A DNA stretch of 64,000 bases from Agrobacterium rosae (GCF_002915175.1 NZ_NXEJ01000008.1:407096-471095), one strand, 5' to 3'. Counted from the first letter of the stretch, positions 17,663-27,045 are shown. The notes: generated by a model not told the origin, from the letters alone. Made by a program: numbers and translations.

Positions 17663-18596
17663 GGCGCATGAAAATCCTTTTGTAACCAAAGGCGAGCGTG
17701 ACGCAGATGACAAAGAGCACCACGCCGACCGCACTGCCAAGACCGACCTGCATGCGCATGACGCCGTAGGTATAAAGGAAGGTCACCATGGTCTGCGTGG
17801 AGTTGGACGGACCGCCACCGGTCAACGGCATGATCATGTCGAAGAGCTGAAGCGAGCCGATCACGGCAAAGAAGATGGACAGACGCACGGTGGAGCCGAG
17901 CATCGGCAGCGTGACATAACGAAACTTCTGCCAGCCGGTGGCACCATCGATTTCTGCCGCTTCCAGCACGTTCTTGTCGACCGATTGCAGTCCGGCGATG
18001 AACAGCATCATGTGGAAGCCGAAATATTTCCAGACGATAACGGCCAGCACTGCATAGATCGCCACATCCTTGTCCGCCAGCACATAAGGGTTGGCGAAGC
18101 CGAAGAAGTTGGAGATGGCGGCAAAGAGGCCGTAATCGCCATCATAGACGAAGCGCCAGATCAGGCCTGCGGCGACATCTGCCAGGACATAGGGCAGGAA
18201 GAAGACGAGGCGGAAGGCAACGACGCCCGGAATTTTATGCGCCAGCATCGTTGCCAGCCAGATGGCCAGCGGGATCTGGATGCAGATCGAAATCACGATG
18301 ATCAGCGCGTTGTTGATCAGTGCCTGCGAGAAGGCAGCGTTGCCGAATAGCACCTGAAAGTTCTTCAGCCCGATGAAATCAGTGGGCGTGCCATAACCGT
18401 TCCAGCGATAGAGACTGTACCAGGCCGCTTCGCCCATCGGCAGGATGACGAAGAGGGTAAAGAGAAGAAGTGCCGGTGGCAGGAAGATGAGTAGCGTCAA
18501 AGCGCGGTCGTGGGCGACCGAGCTTTGCTTGCGCTTCAGCTTCGTCAAGGGTTTGGCCAATGCGGGTGCTGCATTGATGGAAATATTCGTCATCAT
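17655..18596 (-). CDS. CUT1 sugar ABC transporter permease (MalF type)
   Basis: Inner-membrane permease of about 313 residues, partner of the MalG-type protein. A hydrophobic first helix (LTLLIFLPPALLLFTLFV) leads into the periplasmic loop and five more helices. The EAA loop is near residue 215 (VLEAAEIDGATGWQKF). Two adjacent ATGs at 18594-18596 and 18591-18593 follow AAGCGGA; the first is used here. A hairpin at 18625-18651 separates it from the binding-protein gene. The substrate is inferred only as a sugar or sugar derivative from the family. Confidence 0.92.
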   Translation of the reverse strand: MMTNISINAAPALAKPLTKLKRKQSSVAHDRALTLLIFLPPALLLFTLFVILPMGEAAWYSLYRWNGYGTPTDFIGLKNFQVLFGNAAFSQALINNALIIVISICIQIPLAIWLATMLAHKIPGVVAFRLVFFLPYVLADVAAGLIWRFVYDGDYGLFAAISNFFGFANPYVLADKDVAIYAVLAVIVWKYFGFHMMLFIAGLQSVDKNVLEAAEIDGATGWQKFRYVTLPMLGSTVRLSIFFAVIGSLQLFDMIMPLTGGGPSNSTQTMVTFLYTYGVMRMQVGLGSAVGVVLFVICVTLAFGYKRIFMRHD

Positions 18597-18624
18597 GTCC
18601 GCTTTCGGTTTCACGCGGGGCGAA

Positions 18625-18651
18625 GGACGCCGCAATCACTCGGCGGCGTCC
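18625..18651 (-). other. Intra-operon hairpin after the binding-protein gene
   Basis: GGACGCCGC (18625-18633) pairs perfectly with GCGGCGTCC (18643-18651) around a 9-base loop, without a T-run. Such stems downstream of binding-protein genes (as between malE and malF) protect the upstream mRNA and lower permease output. Confidence 0.6.
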
Positions 18652-18667
18652 TGTCGTTCAGGCGGGA

Positions 18668-19969
18668 TCAGCGAAGCTCGAAGGCATCCTGAATCTGCTG
18701 GGCACCTTCTTCGGATGTCATCTGACCCGAGACGATTTCGACGGAGACGTCATTGACGACGCGGCCAACGGCTGCACCCAATGTCTGGTCGAAGAAGTTC
18801 TGGTGCCAGGTGGACTCGGAAAGCTGCTTGGCAGAGCTGGCCAGCAGCGGGTTTGTCACGGCTTCGTTGGCACCGACAGCGACCGGCAGGATCATGCCGG
18901 CCTTGGCCATCTTCTTTTCGTTTTCCGTATTGGTCATGAAGGTGGCGAATTCGATGGCTTCCTTGGAGGCATTCTTCGTGACGGCCCAGCCGTTCAAGCC
19001 ACCGAGCGTATCTGTTGCCTTGCCCGCGCCGCCTTCAACGGCTGGAAAAGCGAAGCGACCGATATTGTCTTGTGCAAGGCCCTTGCCGTCACCGGCATTC
19101 TTGCGCTGGTTGGCTTCGGTATTGTCGAAGCCGAGGATCATCGCGGCCTTGCCATCACCGAACACGCCGAGTGCCTGCGGCCATGTGGAGCCGAGATAGC
19201 CGGGCTGGAAGGGTTCGAGCTTGCCGAATTCCGCCAGCTGTTCACCAGCCTTGATGATGGCTGGATCCATGAAGCCTTTGCCTTCACCCTTGCGGGCCGC
19301 ATCGAACACCGGCTGTCCGCCATTGCGCATGACGAGGTAGCTCCAGTAGAAGTGGATCGGCCATTTCTCACCGCCACCACCGGCAATTGGTACGATGCCC
19401 GCTGCCTTGATGGTTTTGACGGCGTTGCCCAGATCGTCCCAGGACTTGATGTCATCAGCCTTCACGCCAGCCTTGGCGAAAAGCGCTTTATTATAGAAGA
19501 AGCTGACGAGGCTGACCTTGAACGGCACGGCCCAGACCTTGCCATCAAAGGAGAAGCCATCGACGGCGGCGGGGTTGTAAGCGTTGCGAATTTTGCCGCC
19601 ATCGGCATCGAAAACCTCGGAGAGATCTTTCAATGCGCCGGTTTTGGACTGCTCTTCCAGCACGCCACCGCCCCAGCTGTAGAAAAAGTCGGGTACGTCG
19701 TTGGATTGCAGCAGCGTCGGCAGCTTTGCCTTGAACGCTTCATTCTCCAGGAATTGCAGCTGAACATCGACATCCGGATGTTTCGCTTCGAAATCCTTGG
19801 CAATCTCCTCCCAGACGGCCACGGCTTTCGGATCGAGTTCCACATGCATCCATTTGACCACGGTCGCCGCAGATGCGCTGGCTGTGCCGAGCATGAATGT
19901 GATGGCTGTGGTCGCGGCAAACGACATCCACTTGCCGCTCAGGCTTGCGCCTGCGTGCTTATCGGTCAT
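18668..19969 (-). CDS. CUT1 sugar ABC transporter substrate-binding protein
   Basis: Periplasmic extracellular solute-binding protein (family 1, MalE-like) of 433 residues. The Sec signal peptide covers about residues 1-36 (hydrophobic FAATTAITFMLGTASASA). The mature part begins with the family pattern VVKWMHVELDPK and keeps aromatic residues typical of sugar sites (WGGG, WAVTKNASK). The start is the ATG at 19967-19969, preceded by GGGAGGA at a good distance; an upstream start at 20002 would put extra residues before the signal. First gene of the operon, divergent from the ROK regulator, with matching inverted half-sites in the intergenic region. Confidence 0.92.
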   Translation of the reverse strand: MTDKHAGASLSGKWMSFAATTAITFMLGTASASAATVVKWMHVELDPKAVAVWEEIAKDFEAKHPDVDVQLQFLENEAFKAKLPTLLQSNDVPDFFYSWGGGVLEEQSKTGALKDLSEVFDADGGKIRNAYNPAAVDGFSFDGKVWAVPFKVSLVSFFYNKALFAKAGVKADDIKSWDDLGNAVKTIKAAGIVPIAGGGGEKWPIHFYWSYLVMRNGGQPVFDAARKGEGKGFMDPAIIKAGEQLAEFGKLEPFQPGYLGSTWPQALGVFGDGKAAMILGFDNTEANQRKNAGDGKGLAQDNIGRFAFPAVEGGAGKATDTLGGLNGWAVTKNASKEAIEFATFMTNTENEKKMAKAGMILPVAVGANEAVTNPLLASSAKQLSESTWHQNFFDQTLGAAVGRVVNDVSVEIVSGQMTSEEGAQQIQDAFELR

Positions 19970-20013
19970 GATGGTATTCCTCCCGGGGACGTTCCTCACC
20001 AATTATTCCCCAA

Positions 20014-20118
20014 TGCGGATTAATTCATATAAGGACGCGCTCAATGTCAAGGCATATTGCTGATATTTTCAGCTTTGCGCTTGACACACCCCCATCTGAC
20101 CCGGTTATTTAATCCGCA
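20014..20118. promoter_or_regulatory. Divergent promoter region with paired inverted operator sites
   Basis: TGCGGATTAATT at 20014-20025 is matched, inverted and with one mismatch, by ATTTAATCCGCA at 20107-20118. One copy lies near each divergent gene (binding protein at 19969, ROK regulator at 20169). The arrangement suits a single repressor, most simply the ROK protein, controlling both directions, possibly by looping. That assignment is inference. Confidence 0.55.
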
Positions 20119-20168
20119 ATCCGATATAAATACCGCCTCAGACATTGGCTTGATCGCGACTGGAAATC

Positions 20169-21368
20169 ATGAAGACCGCAGACCCGGAACTGATGCGCGC
20201 GATCAATCGCCTGAACGTCCTTGATACCGTCCGTCGTCACGGGCCGATCTCACGTGTGGAGATCAGCGAAAGAACGCAGCTTTCCACGACGACCGTCTCG
20301 GCGATTACCGCTTCGCTGCTGGATGACGGGCTAATTCTGTCGCGGCATCTGGGTGATATAAGGACCGAAGGCGCGCGTGGCCGTCCCCGGGTGATGCTGG
20401 AACTCAACCCGGATGCGGCCCGTGTCGTGGGTGCGAAGATCGCAGCGAGCCGTATGGTGTTCGTGGTCACGGATTTCTGCGGCAATGTGCTGTCCACGCT
20501 TGCGCTGCCGATCCGCATCGACCGCCAGCCGATTGGCGTCATCGCCGATCTGATCGAGGATGGGGTGCGGCGCTGCGTGGTAGATGCCGGTCTATCGCTT
20601 GAAGATGTCGATATGGTCTGCCTCGGTCTGCCCGGCGTTATCGAACACCGCACGGGGAAAATCCGCTCCAGTCCCGTGCTGCGGGAGGTCAATATCAACT
20701 TTGCGGATGAGATGACGGCGCGTTTCGGCACACCGACCATCATAGAAAGCGACGCCCATGCCGTGACGCTCGGCCACCATTGGTTCGGCAAGGCGCGGGA
20801 CCTGGAAGACATGGTGCTGATCTCGCTGGAGCAGACTTTGGGGCTGGGCGTGCTGCACCGGAACGATCTGTTTCGCGGTGCCGGTGGCCTCAGCCACAAT
20901 CTCGGCGATCTCGTGCTGGTCGCCAGCCCGGAAGGCACCGTGCGGCTTGCCAGCCATGCAGGTGAGAATGCAATTCTGGGTTCACGCCCCGCTGATGGGC
21001 GCTTTGCAGAGGCCATTCGGTTGGGCCGAGGCATGCAACATGCGCAGACGCTGGTGCTGGCGAAGGATAATGACCTCATTGCCGCTGCCGAGCGGGCGGG
21101 TGCGGCCATCGGGCTGACGCTCGCCAATATCGTCACGCTGTTTGCGCCGCCACGGGTCATCATCGTCGGGTCGAGCCTTGAGCTTGGCGCACCCTTCATC
21201 GACAGCATTCGCACCGCCTACGAAGCCTCCGTGCCGCCTTCCTTGCAAGGCGTGGCGGAGCTGGTTTTCGACAAATCGAGCGACGAATTGTGGGCGCAAG
21301 GGGCTGCTGCTGTAGCACTTTACGAGCTTTACGAGTCGCCGTGGAACACCACGGGTCCTGCTCTCTGA
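20169..21368 (+). CDS. ROK-family transcriptional regulator, zinc motif absent
   Basis: Predicted sugar-responsive repressor of 399 residues (NagC/XylR class). The N-terminal winged helix (about 12-75) contains GPISRVEISERTQLSTTTVS. A ROK sugar-kinase-like domain follows from about residue 85 to the end, with the phosphate-loop-like VCLGLPGVIEHRTG. The usual cysteine-rich zinc motif (CxCGxxGC) is absent, and the normally conserved GH of ExGH is replaced (SHNLGDLV). It is therefore a degenerate ROK that may bind ligand without the zinc site. It is divergent from the sugar importer and upstream of the oxidoreductase genes, so it likely controls both. The ribosome binding site is weak (GACTGGAAATC). 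Confidence 0.88.
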   Translation: MKTADPELMRAINRLNVLDTVRRHGPISRVEISERTQLSTTTVSAITASLLDDGLILSRHLGDIRTEGARGRPRVMLELNPDAARVVGAKIAASRMVFVVTDFCGNVLSTLALPIRIDRQPIGVIADLIEDGVRRCVVDAGLSLEDVDMVCLGLPGVIEHRTGKIRSSPVLREVNINFADEMTARFGTPTIIESDAHAVTLGHHWFGKARDLEDMVLISLEQTLGLGVLHRNDLFRGAGGLSHNLGDLVLVASPEGTVRLASHAGENAILGSRPADGRFAEAIRLGRGMQHAQTLVLAKDNDLIAAAERAGAAIGLTLANIVTLFAPPRVIIVGSSLELGAPFIDSIRTAYEASVPPSLQGVAELVFDKSSDELWAQGAAAVALYELYESPWNTTGPAL

Positions 21369-21405
21369 GGAGTGAGCGGGTTCACATCATGACGGGAGAG
21401 AGAAC

Positions 21406-22506
21406 ATGAAGAAAGTCGGCATAGGCATCATCGGATGCGGCAATATTTCCGGTGCTTATCTAAAAGCGATGGCATCCTTTCCCATTTTGGACATTCGCGG
21501 CGTGGCCGACATGAATGCGGAGATGGCAAAGGCCAAGGCCGATGAATTCAACCTCACGGCCCGGACGGTGGATGAGCTGTTTGCAGACCCGGACATCGAA
21601 ATCATCGTCAATCTGACGATCCCCAAGGCGCATGTCGAGGTGGCGTTGCGGGCGATGGAGGCGGGCAAGCACACCTATTCCGAAAAACCGCTCGGCATCA
21701 ATTTCGCGGAAGGCAAAAAGCTGGCAGAAGCTGCCAAGGCGAAGAACCTGCGGATCGGCGCTGCCCCCGACACATTTCTTGGCGGCGGCCATCAGACGGC
21801 ACGTACGCTGATCGACCAAGGCGTTCTCGGCATGCCCGTCGGTGGAACCGCCACTTTCATGTGCCCCGGCCATGAGCGCTGGCACCCCAACCCCGCTTTT
21901 TATTACGAAGTTGGTGGCGGGCCGATGCTGGATATGGGGCCCTATTACATCACCGATCTCGTCAATCTGTTCGGCCCGGTCGCCAAGGTCGCGGGCTTTG
22001 CCTTCTCGCCACGCACGGAGCGGCTGATTACCAGCGAGCCGCGCAATGGCGAAAAGATACCGGTGCAGATTGCCACCCACGTGGCCGGTGCTTTGGCGTT
22101 CCAGAACGGTGCGGTGGTGCAGGTCGGCATGAGCTTCGATGTGGCAGGACACAAGCATGTGCCGCTGGAACTCTATGGTACCGAAGGCACGCTTATTGTA
22201 CCCGACCCCAACCATTTCGGTGGCGAAGTGCAGCTTCTAAAGAAGGGTGGGCAGTTCGAAAATCAGGACCTTTCATCGCCCTATGCGGATGGCAATTACC
22301 GCTCCATCGGCGTCGCTGATATGGCGCATGCCATCCGCTCCAACCGGCAGCACCGCGCCAATGGCGATCTCGCGTTGCATGTGCTGGAGGTGATGGAAGC
22401 GTTCCAGAGCGCATCAGACACCGGCACGACCATCACCATTACCACAGCCGTTGATCGTCCAGCACCGTTGGCGGAATCGCTGGTTGACGGCCAGATCGGC
22501 AAATAA
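21406..22506 (+). CDS. Gfo/Idh/MocA-family sugar dehydrogenase
   Basis: Cytoplasmic NAD(P)-dependent dehydrogenase of 366 residues. It has the Rossmann motif GIGIIGCGNISGAYL at the N-terminus and the conserved EKPLG near residue 93 that carries the catalytic Lys. A C-terminal alpha/beta domain follows, with the family stretch GGGPMLDMGPYYITDL around residue 170, whose Asp and Tyr lie in the active site. A good ribosome binding site (GGGAGAGAG) precedes the ATG. It is followed 17 bases later by a ThuA-like gene; the same pairing in Sinorhizobium meliloti (ThuB with ThuA) turns disaccharides into 3-keto derivatives. The sugar used here is not known. Confidence 0.9.
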   Translation: MKKVGIGIIGCGNISGAYLKAMASFPILDIRGVADMNAEMAKAKADEFNLTARTVDELFADPDIEIIVNLTIPKAHVEVALRAMEAGKHTYSEKPLGINFAEGKKLAEAAKAKNLRIGAAPDTFLGGGHQTARTLIDQGVLGMPVGGTATFMCPGHERWHPNPAFYYEVGGGPMLDMGPYYITDLVNLFGPVAKVAGFAFSPRTERLITSEPRNGEKIPVQIATHVAGALAFQNGAVVQVGMSFDVAGHKHVPLELYGTEGTLIVPDPNHFGGEVQLLKKGGQFENQDLSSPYADGNYRSIGVADMAHAIRSNRQHRANGDLALHVLEVMEAFQSASDTGTTITITTAVDRPAPLAESLVDGQIGK

Positions 22507-22523
22507 TTTCAAGGAGGAATGAA

Positions 22524-23165
<642 letters not shown>

Positions 23166-23172
23166 CGAAATC

Positions 23173-23192
23173 GGGACGGAAGATACCGTCCC
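23173..23192 (+). other. Small intra-operon hairpin
   Basis: GGGACGG (23173-23179) pairs with CCGTCCC (23186-23192) around 6 bases, between the ThuA-like gene and the dehydrogenase gene. There is no T-run, so it is likely a processing or stability element, not a terminator. Confidence 0.45.
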
Positions 23193-23207
23193 GTACTGGG
23201 AGGTATC

Positions 23208-24236
23208 ATGACAGGTCGCAACATCGTGCTGGTCGATCCGCTGCCGCGGACCCTTGAACTGATCATGGAGCCCGATGCTCGCGCGCGGCTGGAAAAGCTG
23301 GGTGAACTTGTCATTTCGGAAGATCGGCAGATGCCTGCGGAACAGGTGGATGCCCTTCTTCCCGATACCGTCCTGATCTTCGGCCAGACCGACATGCCGA
23401 AAGAACGGCTGGATCGCGCACCGAAGCTCAAGGCAATCATCAATGTGGAATCGAACTTTCTGCCGAATATCGACTATCAGGCCTGCGTCGAGCGCGGCAT
23501 CTGGGTCATCGCACCCGCCTCGGCTTTTTCCTCCCCCGTCGCGGAAGCATCGCTTGGCATGGCGCTCGATCTCGCGCGCGGCATAACCCTCGCTGACCGC
23601 CAGTTCCGCGAGGGAACCGAGGAATACGGCCTCGCCGGAAACGTCGATACGTTCCGCTATGCCGGTGCGCCCATCGGCATCATCGGCTTCGGGGATCTGG
23701 GGCGCGAATTGCGCGAGCTGACCCGCCCGTTCAAGAACGCGGTCCATGTCTACGATCCATGGCTGCCGCAGGAAATCATCGAGCGTCTGGACTGTATTCC
23801 CAGCACGCTGGACGAGGTCTTTTCCAAATCCCGCGTGGTCTATGTCTTTGCCAGCGTGACCAGCGAAAATCAGGGTTTTATCGGAAAACGCCAATTCGAC
23901 GCCATGCAGCCGGGTTCGGCTTTCCTGCTGATGAGCCGTGCGGCAGTGGTGGATTTCCCTGCTATGCTCGAAGCCGTCAAATCCGGCCACATTCGCGCTG
24001 CGACCGATGTCTTTCCCGATGAGCCAGTGGCGGCGGATGATCCTGTCCGTTCGATCCCCGGCCTGCTGCTTTCCGCGCACCGCACCGGCGGCACCCTCGA
24101 TGCGTTCTACAGACTGGGTTCCATGGCAGTCGCAGACGCGGAGCTTATCATGAAAGGCCTGCCGCCCCAGCTCTGCCGACGCGCCGATCCTGCCACAGCC
24201 AGCAGACTTCGCTCAAAGCCAGTCAGTGTTTCATAA
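23208..24236 (+). CDS. D-isomer-specific 2-hydroxyacid dehydrogenase
   Basis: NAD(P)-dependent oxidoreductase of 342 residues. The nucleotide-binding motif is GIIGFGDLGRELRE near residue 160. The catalytic trio of the family is present: Arg in LMSRAAVVD, Glu in FPDEP and His in LSAHRTGG. The ribosome binding site GGGAGG precedes the ATG. It is the last gene of the run beginning at 21406, so it probably reduces or oxidises an acid made from the imported sugar; which acid is unknown. The C-terminal 25 residues after PQLCRRADP are a basic tail. A GC stem near 24318-24333 (GAGCG/CGCTC) followed by TTTTT may end transcription. Confidence 0.88.
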   Translation: MTGRNIVLVDPLPRTLELIMEPDARARLEKLGELVISEDRQMPAEQVDALLPDTVLIFGQTDMPKERLDRAPKLKAIINVESNFLPNIDYQACVERGIWVIAPASAFSSPVAEASLGMALDLARGITLADRQFREGTEEYGLAGNVDTFRYAGAPIGIIGFGDLGRELRELTRPFKNAVHVYDPWLPQEIIERLDCIPSTLDEVFSKSRVVYVFASVTSENQGFIGKRQFDAMQPGSAFLLMSRAAVVDFPAMLEAVKSGHIRAATDVFPDEPVAADDPVRSIPGLLLSAHRTGGTLDAFYRLGSMAVADAELIMKGLPPQLCRRADPATASRLRSKPVSVS

Positions 24237-24379
24237 TTCAGTTCTCGTTTTGAAAAGTCGAGACTTCCGCAATCGTTACCCCTATCGTCGCCCCTGAACT
24301 TTCAGGAGGCGGTCAGGGAGCGATTATCCGCTCTGCGCGTTTTTGGAAGTCCGCATTTTCATTCCGCACACAGGCTCCA

Positions 24380-25345
24380 ATGACAATTCTAGCATCTTAT
24401 CTTTACCGGGACGGTAAACGCGCCGAAGAGGTACAACTGACCTCGACGGCATTCGAAGCCAAAGACGGCGAATTCGTCTGGATCGGACTGGTTGATCCAA
24501 CCGCCGAGGAAATGTCCGATCTGAAAGCCATGTTCGGCCTGCATCCTCTGGCGGTCGAAGATGCACTCAATGGCAGGCAGGTGCCAAAAGTCGATGTTTA
24601 CGGCGACCAGCTTTTTGTGGTCGTCAAAACGGCCCACCTCGAAGGCGACAAGATTGCCTATGGCGAGACGTCTATCTTTGTTGGCTCAAACCACCTTATC
24701 TCTGTCAGACATGGCTCCGCCCGTGCGCATAAGGAATTGCGCGAGCAACTCGAGCATTCGTCGAGGCTGCTACGGCAGGGGCCGGATTACGTGCTCCACG
24801 GCATCATCGACTTTGTCGTAGATGGTTACCTGCCCATGGTGGAAACGCTGGAAGACAAGGTTCTGGAGCTGGAAAAGCACATCCTGATGTCTTTGCTACA
24901 GCCTGAGCAGATCAGACGCATTTTCAGAATGCGCCGGCAGGTCATCCGCTTTCAGCGCATCCTCGGCCCAATGGCGGAAGTCGTCGGCAAGCTGAGCCAC
25001 CTCGAACTTCCCTGCGTGGATGAAAATGTCCAACCGTTCTTCAAGGATGTTCACGATCACATCAGGCGTGTGGACGGCATGGTTAGCGGCTTGCGGGAAA
25101 TCATGACGTCCGTGTTCGAGGCTTCGAATTTGCTCGAGCAGCAACGGCAAGGCGCGATCACCCGGCAACTCGCCGCATGGGCCGCTATTCTGGCAGTGCC
25201 GACAGCCATTGCTGGCATCTACGGCATGAACTTCAAGAATATGCCCGAACTAGAGACCAGATATGGGTACTTCATCGTGCTTGCTGTCATCGCGACACTG
25301 TGTTCGGTCTTGTACGTGCGCTTCAAAAAGGCTGGCTGGCTATAA
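24380..25345 (+). CDS. corA: CorA-family magnesium/divalent metal transporter
   Basis: Inner-membrane channel protein of 321 residues, active as a pentamer, for Mg2+ and sometimes Co2+ or Ni2+. A large cytoplasmic N-terminal domain includes FGLHPLAVEDALNG near residue 52. A long stalk helix follows, then two transmembrane helices near the C-terminus. The signature YGMNF closes the first (about residue 280), and the second is YFIVLAVIATLCSVLYV. A basic tail KKAGWL ends the protein. No Mg-responsive leader is evident in 24237-24379. Function is secure at family level; the exact metal is not. Confidence 0.93.
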   Translation: MTILASYLYRDGKRAEEVQLTSTAFEAKDGEFVWIGLVDPTAEEMSDLKAMFGLHPLAVEDALNGRQVPKVDVYGDQLFVVVKTAHLEGDKIAYGETSIFVGSNHLISVRHGSARAHKELREQLEHSSRLLRQGPDYVLHGIIDFVVDGYLPMVETLEDKVLELEKHILMSLLQPEQIRRIFRMRRQVIRFQRILGPMAEVVGKLSHLELPCVDENVQPFFKDVHDHIRRVDGMVSGLREIMTSVFEASNLLEQQRQGAITRQLAAWAAILAVPTAIAGIYGMNFKNMPELETRYGYFIVLAVIATLCSVLYVRFKKAGWL

Positions 25346-25357
25346 TGCCAGCCAGCC
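25330..25357. other. Long hairpin spanning the corA stop codon
   Basis: GGCTGGCTGGC (25330-25340) pairs perfectly with GCCAGCCAGCC (25347-25357) around TATAAT, which holds the TAA stop at 25343-25345. There is no T-run on the plus strand, but the minus-strand side continues into CTTTTTG. It may stop transcription weakly or protect the corA mRNA end. Confidence 0.55.
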
Positions 25358-25456
25358 TGAATCTGCCTCCGACCATTTACTCCGCTTTTTCGGGAACTCT
25401 GCTCATCCCATCCGGTTAGGACGGTGCAGACAACAGAAAAATTTGGAGGAAACACA

Positions 25457-25768
25457 ATGAAAAAATATCTTATCGGAACCGTCTTTGCGTTGAGCTTTGC
25501 ATCCCTCGCAGTCGCGCAGGGAACGAGTGGCGGAGCAGGATCTGGCGGCAATGGTGGATCGAACGCAGGTTCGGGCACGTCTGACGGTTCCACGAGCGGA
25601 ACTGGAGCGGGCGGTACGACCGGAACAGGCTCCAACAACTCGGCAACCGGCACAGGCGCTGGTACCGGCGGCAACACCAATAACACTAATTGTGTTAATG
25701 GCGCACAGTCGACACAGGGCAGCAACACTACAACGACCGGCAACACTGGTACCGCTTGCCCTAATTAA
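25457..25768 (+). CDS. Small Gly/Ser/Thr-rich secreted protein
   Basis: Protein of 103 residues with a clear Sec signal peptide (MKKYLIGTVFALSFASLAVAQ). The mature part is almost wholly Gly, Ser, Thr, Asn and Ala in short runs such as GGAGSGGNGGSNAGSG. Only two cysteines occur, one in NCVNGAQ and one four residues from the end (TACPN), so one disulfide is possible. No catalytic motif is visible and I do not recognise a named family. GGAGGAAA lies at an ideal distance before the ATG. A strong terminator follows. It stands alone between corA and the convergent MFS gene. Likely periplasmic or extracellular; function unknown. Confidence 0.8.
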   Translation: MKKYLIGTVFALSFASLAVAQGTSGGAGSGGNGGSNAGSGTSDGSTSGTGAGGTTGTGSNNSATGTGAGTGGNTNNTNCVNGAQSTQGSNTTTTGNTGTACPN

Positions 25769-25793
25769 AGTAAGACAATTGCTATAACGCATG

Positions 25794-25821
25794 AAGCCGG
25801 GGACAAGCCCCGGCTTTTTTG
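25794..25821 (+). terminator. Rho-independent terminator of the Gly-rich gene
   Basis: AAGCCGGGG (25794-25802) pairs with CCCCGGCTT (25808-25816) around ACAAG, followed by a T-run to about 25821. Confidence 0.92.
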
Positions 25822-25842
25822 TTGGAAGATATCTCAACGATA

Positions 25843-27045
25843 TCAGGCAATGCTGACCTGGGACCGCGGCTTAACGCCGAGAATGATGCCAATGGCTGCA
25901 ATAGCCAGTACCAGGCCGCTTGTGCCGAAGACACTCGTAGCCCCATTCAGGTCGTAAATGATCCCGCCGACGGCGGCACCCATGGCAATTGCGAACTGGA
26001 TAGAAGCAACCAAAAGCCCGCCTGCACTTTCAGCTTCGTCGGGAATCGTGCGTGCCAGCCATGTCGACCAAGAGACCGGAACCGCACCGAACAGGAAGCC
26101 CCAGACGGCGACCATGACGGCGGCAATTGGCAGTGGTGGCTCGGTGGTGACGAGCAGCAGCGCAATCACCGCCATCAACAGCGGCAAGGCTGCGAGCGAA
26201 AACTTCAGGCTGCGGCTGATCAACGATCCCGCCAACAATGTTCCAACGAAATTGGCGAGCCCAAATCCCAGAAGCAAGGCCGAAACCATTCCAATACCAG
26301 CGCCGATATCCGCCTCAAGATAAGGTCGAAGGTAGGTAAAGAAGGCGAAATGACCACCGAAGACCAGCGTTGCAGCCAAAAGTCCCAATGCAATACCGGG
26401 TCGCGCCAGCACGACACCAAGAGTTTTCACGCTGGTCGTGCCAGTCGGCGCAAGCTTCGGTAATGTCAGAAACTGCATAACGAAGGCAACGACCCCCAGC
26501 AGTGCGGTCAACACAAACACAGTACGCCAGCCCGCAAGCTCACCCACATAGCTGCCAACAGGCGCAGCAACAATCGTCGCTGCCGATACGCCGCTGAACA
26601 CCATGGACAAAGCGCGCGGAATGCTTTTAGGCGGCACCAGCCGGATGACGATGGCGGTCGACATCGCCCAGAAGCCTCCGAGAGCTACGCCCAGCAACAG
26701 ACGCCCGATCAACAGCACCGTCATTCCGGGAGCGGCAGCCACCATCAGATTGGAAATGACCAACAACGCAGAGAAGAACATCATGAGGTGTCGTCGGTCG
26801 ATGCGTTGGGCGACGGACGTGATCAGCAGACTGGCCACCATGCCGACGACGGCGGTAACCGTTACGGCCTGTCCGGCGGCACCTTCAGTAATACCAAGCT
26901 CGGCAGCAATGGGCGTCAGCAGACTTGCAGGCAGAAACTCGGCTGTCACAAGTCCGAAAACGCCCAACGCCATGGATGTTACGGCACCCCAGTTGGGCGC
27001 TTGCGGACTTGCGTCAGTGGAAACGCTATTAAAAGTCGGGTTCAT
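25843..27045 (-). CDS. MFS drug/sugar efflux transporter
   Basis: Inner-membrane major facilitator protein of 400 residues with 12 predicted helices. It belongs to the arabinose/chloramphenicol efflux (AraJ, DHA1) type. The first helix region has LGVFGLVTAEFLPASLL, and the loop after helix 2 has the RIDRRHLM variant of the DHA1 motif A. The start is the ATG at 27043-27045, preceded by AAAGGA; the frame runs on to 27135 into the neighbouring gene, which is not credible. It is divergent from an AraC regulator with 78 bases between, a classic efflux pump/regulator pair. The exported compound is unknown. Confidence 0.9.
   Translation of the reverse strand: MNPTFNSVSTDASPQAPNWGAVTSMALGVFGLVTAEFLPASLLTPIAAELGITEGAAGQAVTVTAVVGMVASLLITSVAQRIDRRHLMMFFSALLVISNLMVAAAPGMTVLLIGRLLLGVALGGFWAMSTAIVIRLVPPKSIPRALSMVFSGVSAATIVAAPVGSYVGELAGWRTVFVLTALLGVVAFVMQFLTLPKLAPTGTTSVKTLGVVLARPGIALGLLAATLVFGGHFAFFTYLRPYLEADIGAGIGMVSALLLGFGLANFVGTLLAGSLISRSLKFSLAALPLLMAVIALLLVTTEPPLPIAAVMVAVWGFLFGAVPVSWSTWLARTIPDEAESAGGLLVASIQFAIAMGAAVGGIIYDLNGATSVFGTSGLVLAIAAIGIILGVKPRSQVSIA

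Noticed and set aside
18803..20023. Long plus-strand frame opposite the sugar-binding protein
   Set aside because: Shadow of a well-supported gene with signal peptide and ribosome binding site; no domain seen in it.
24237..24379. Magnesium-responsive leader before corA
   Set aside because: Only a short GC stem followed by T's is seen, which fits better as the terminator of the preceding gene.
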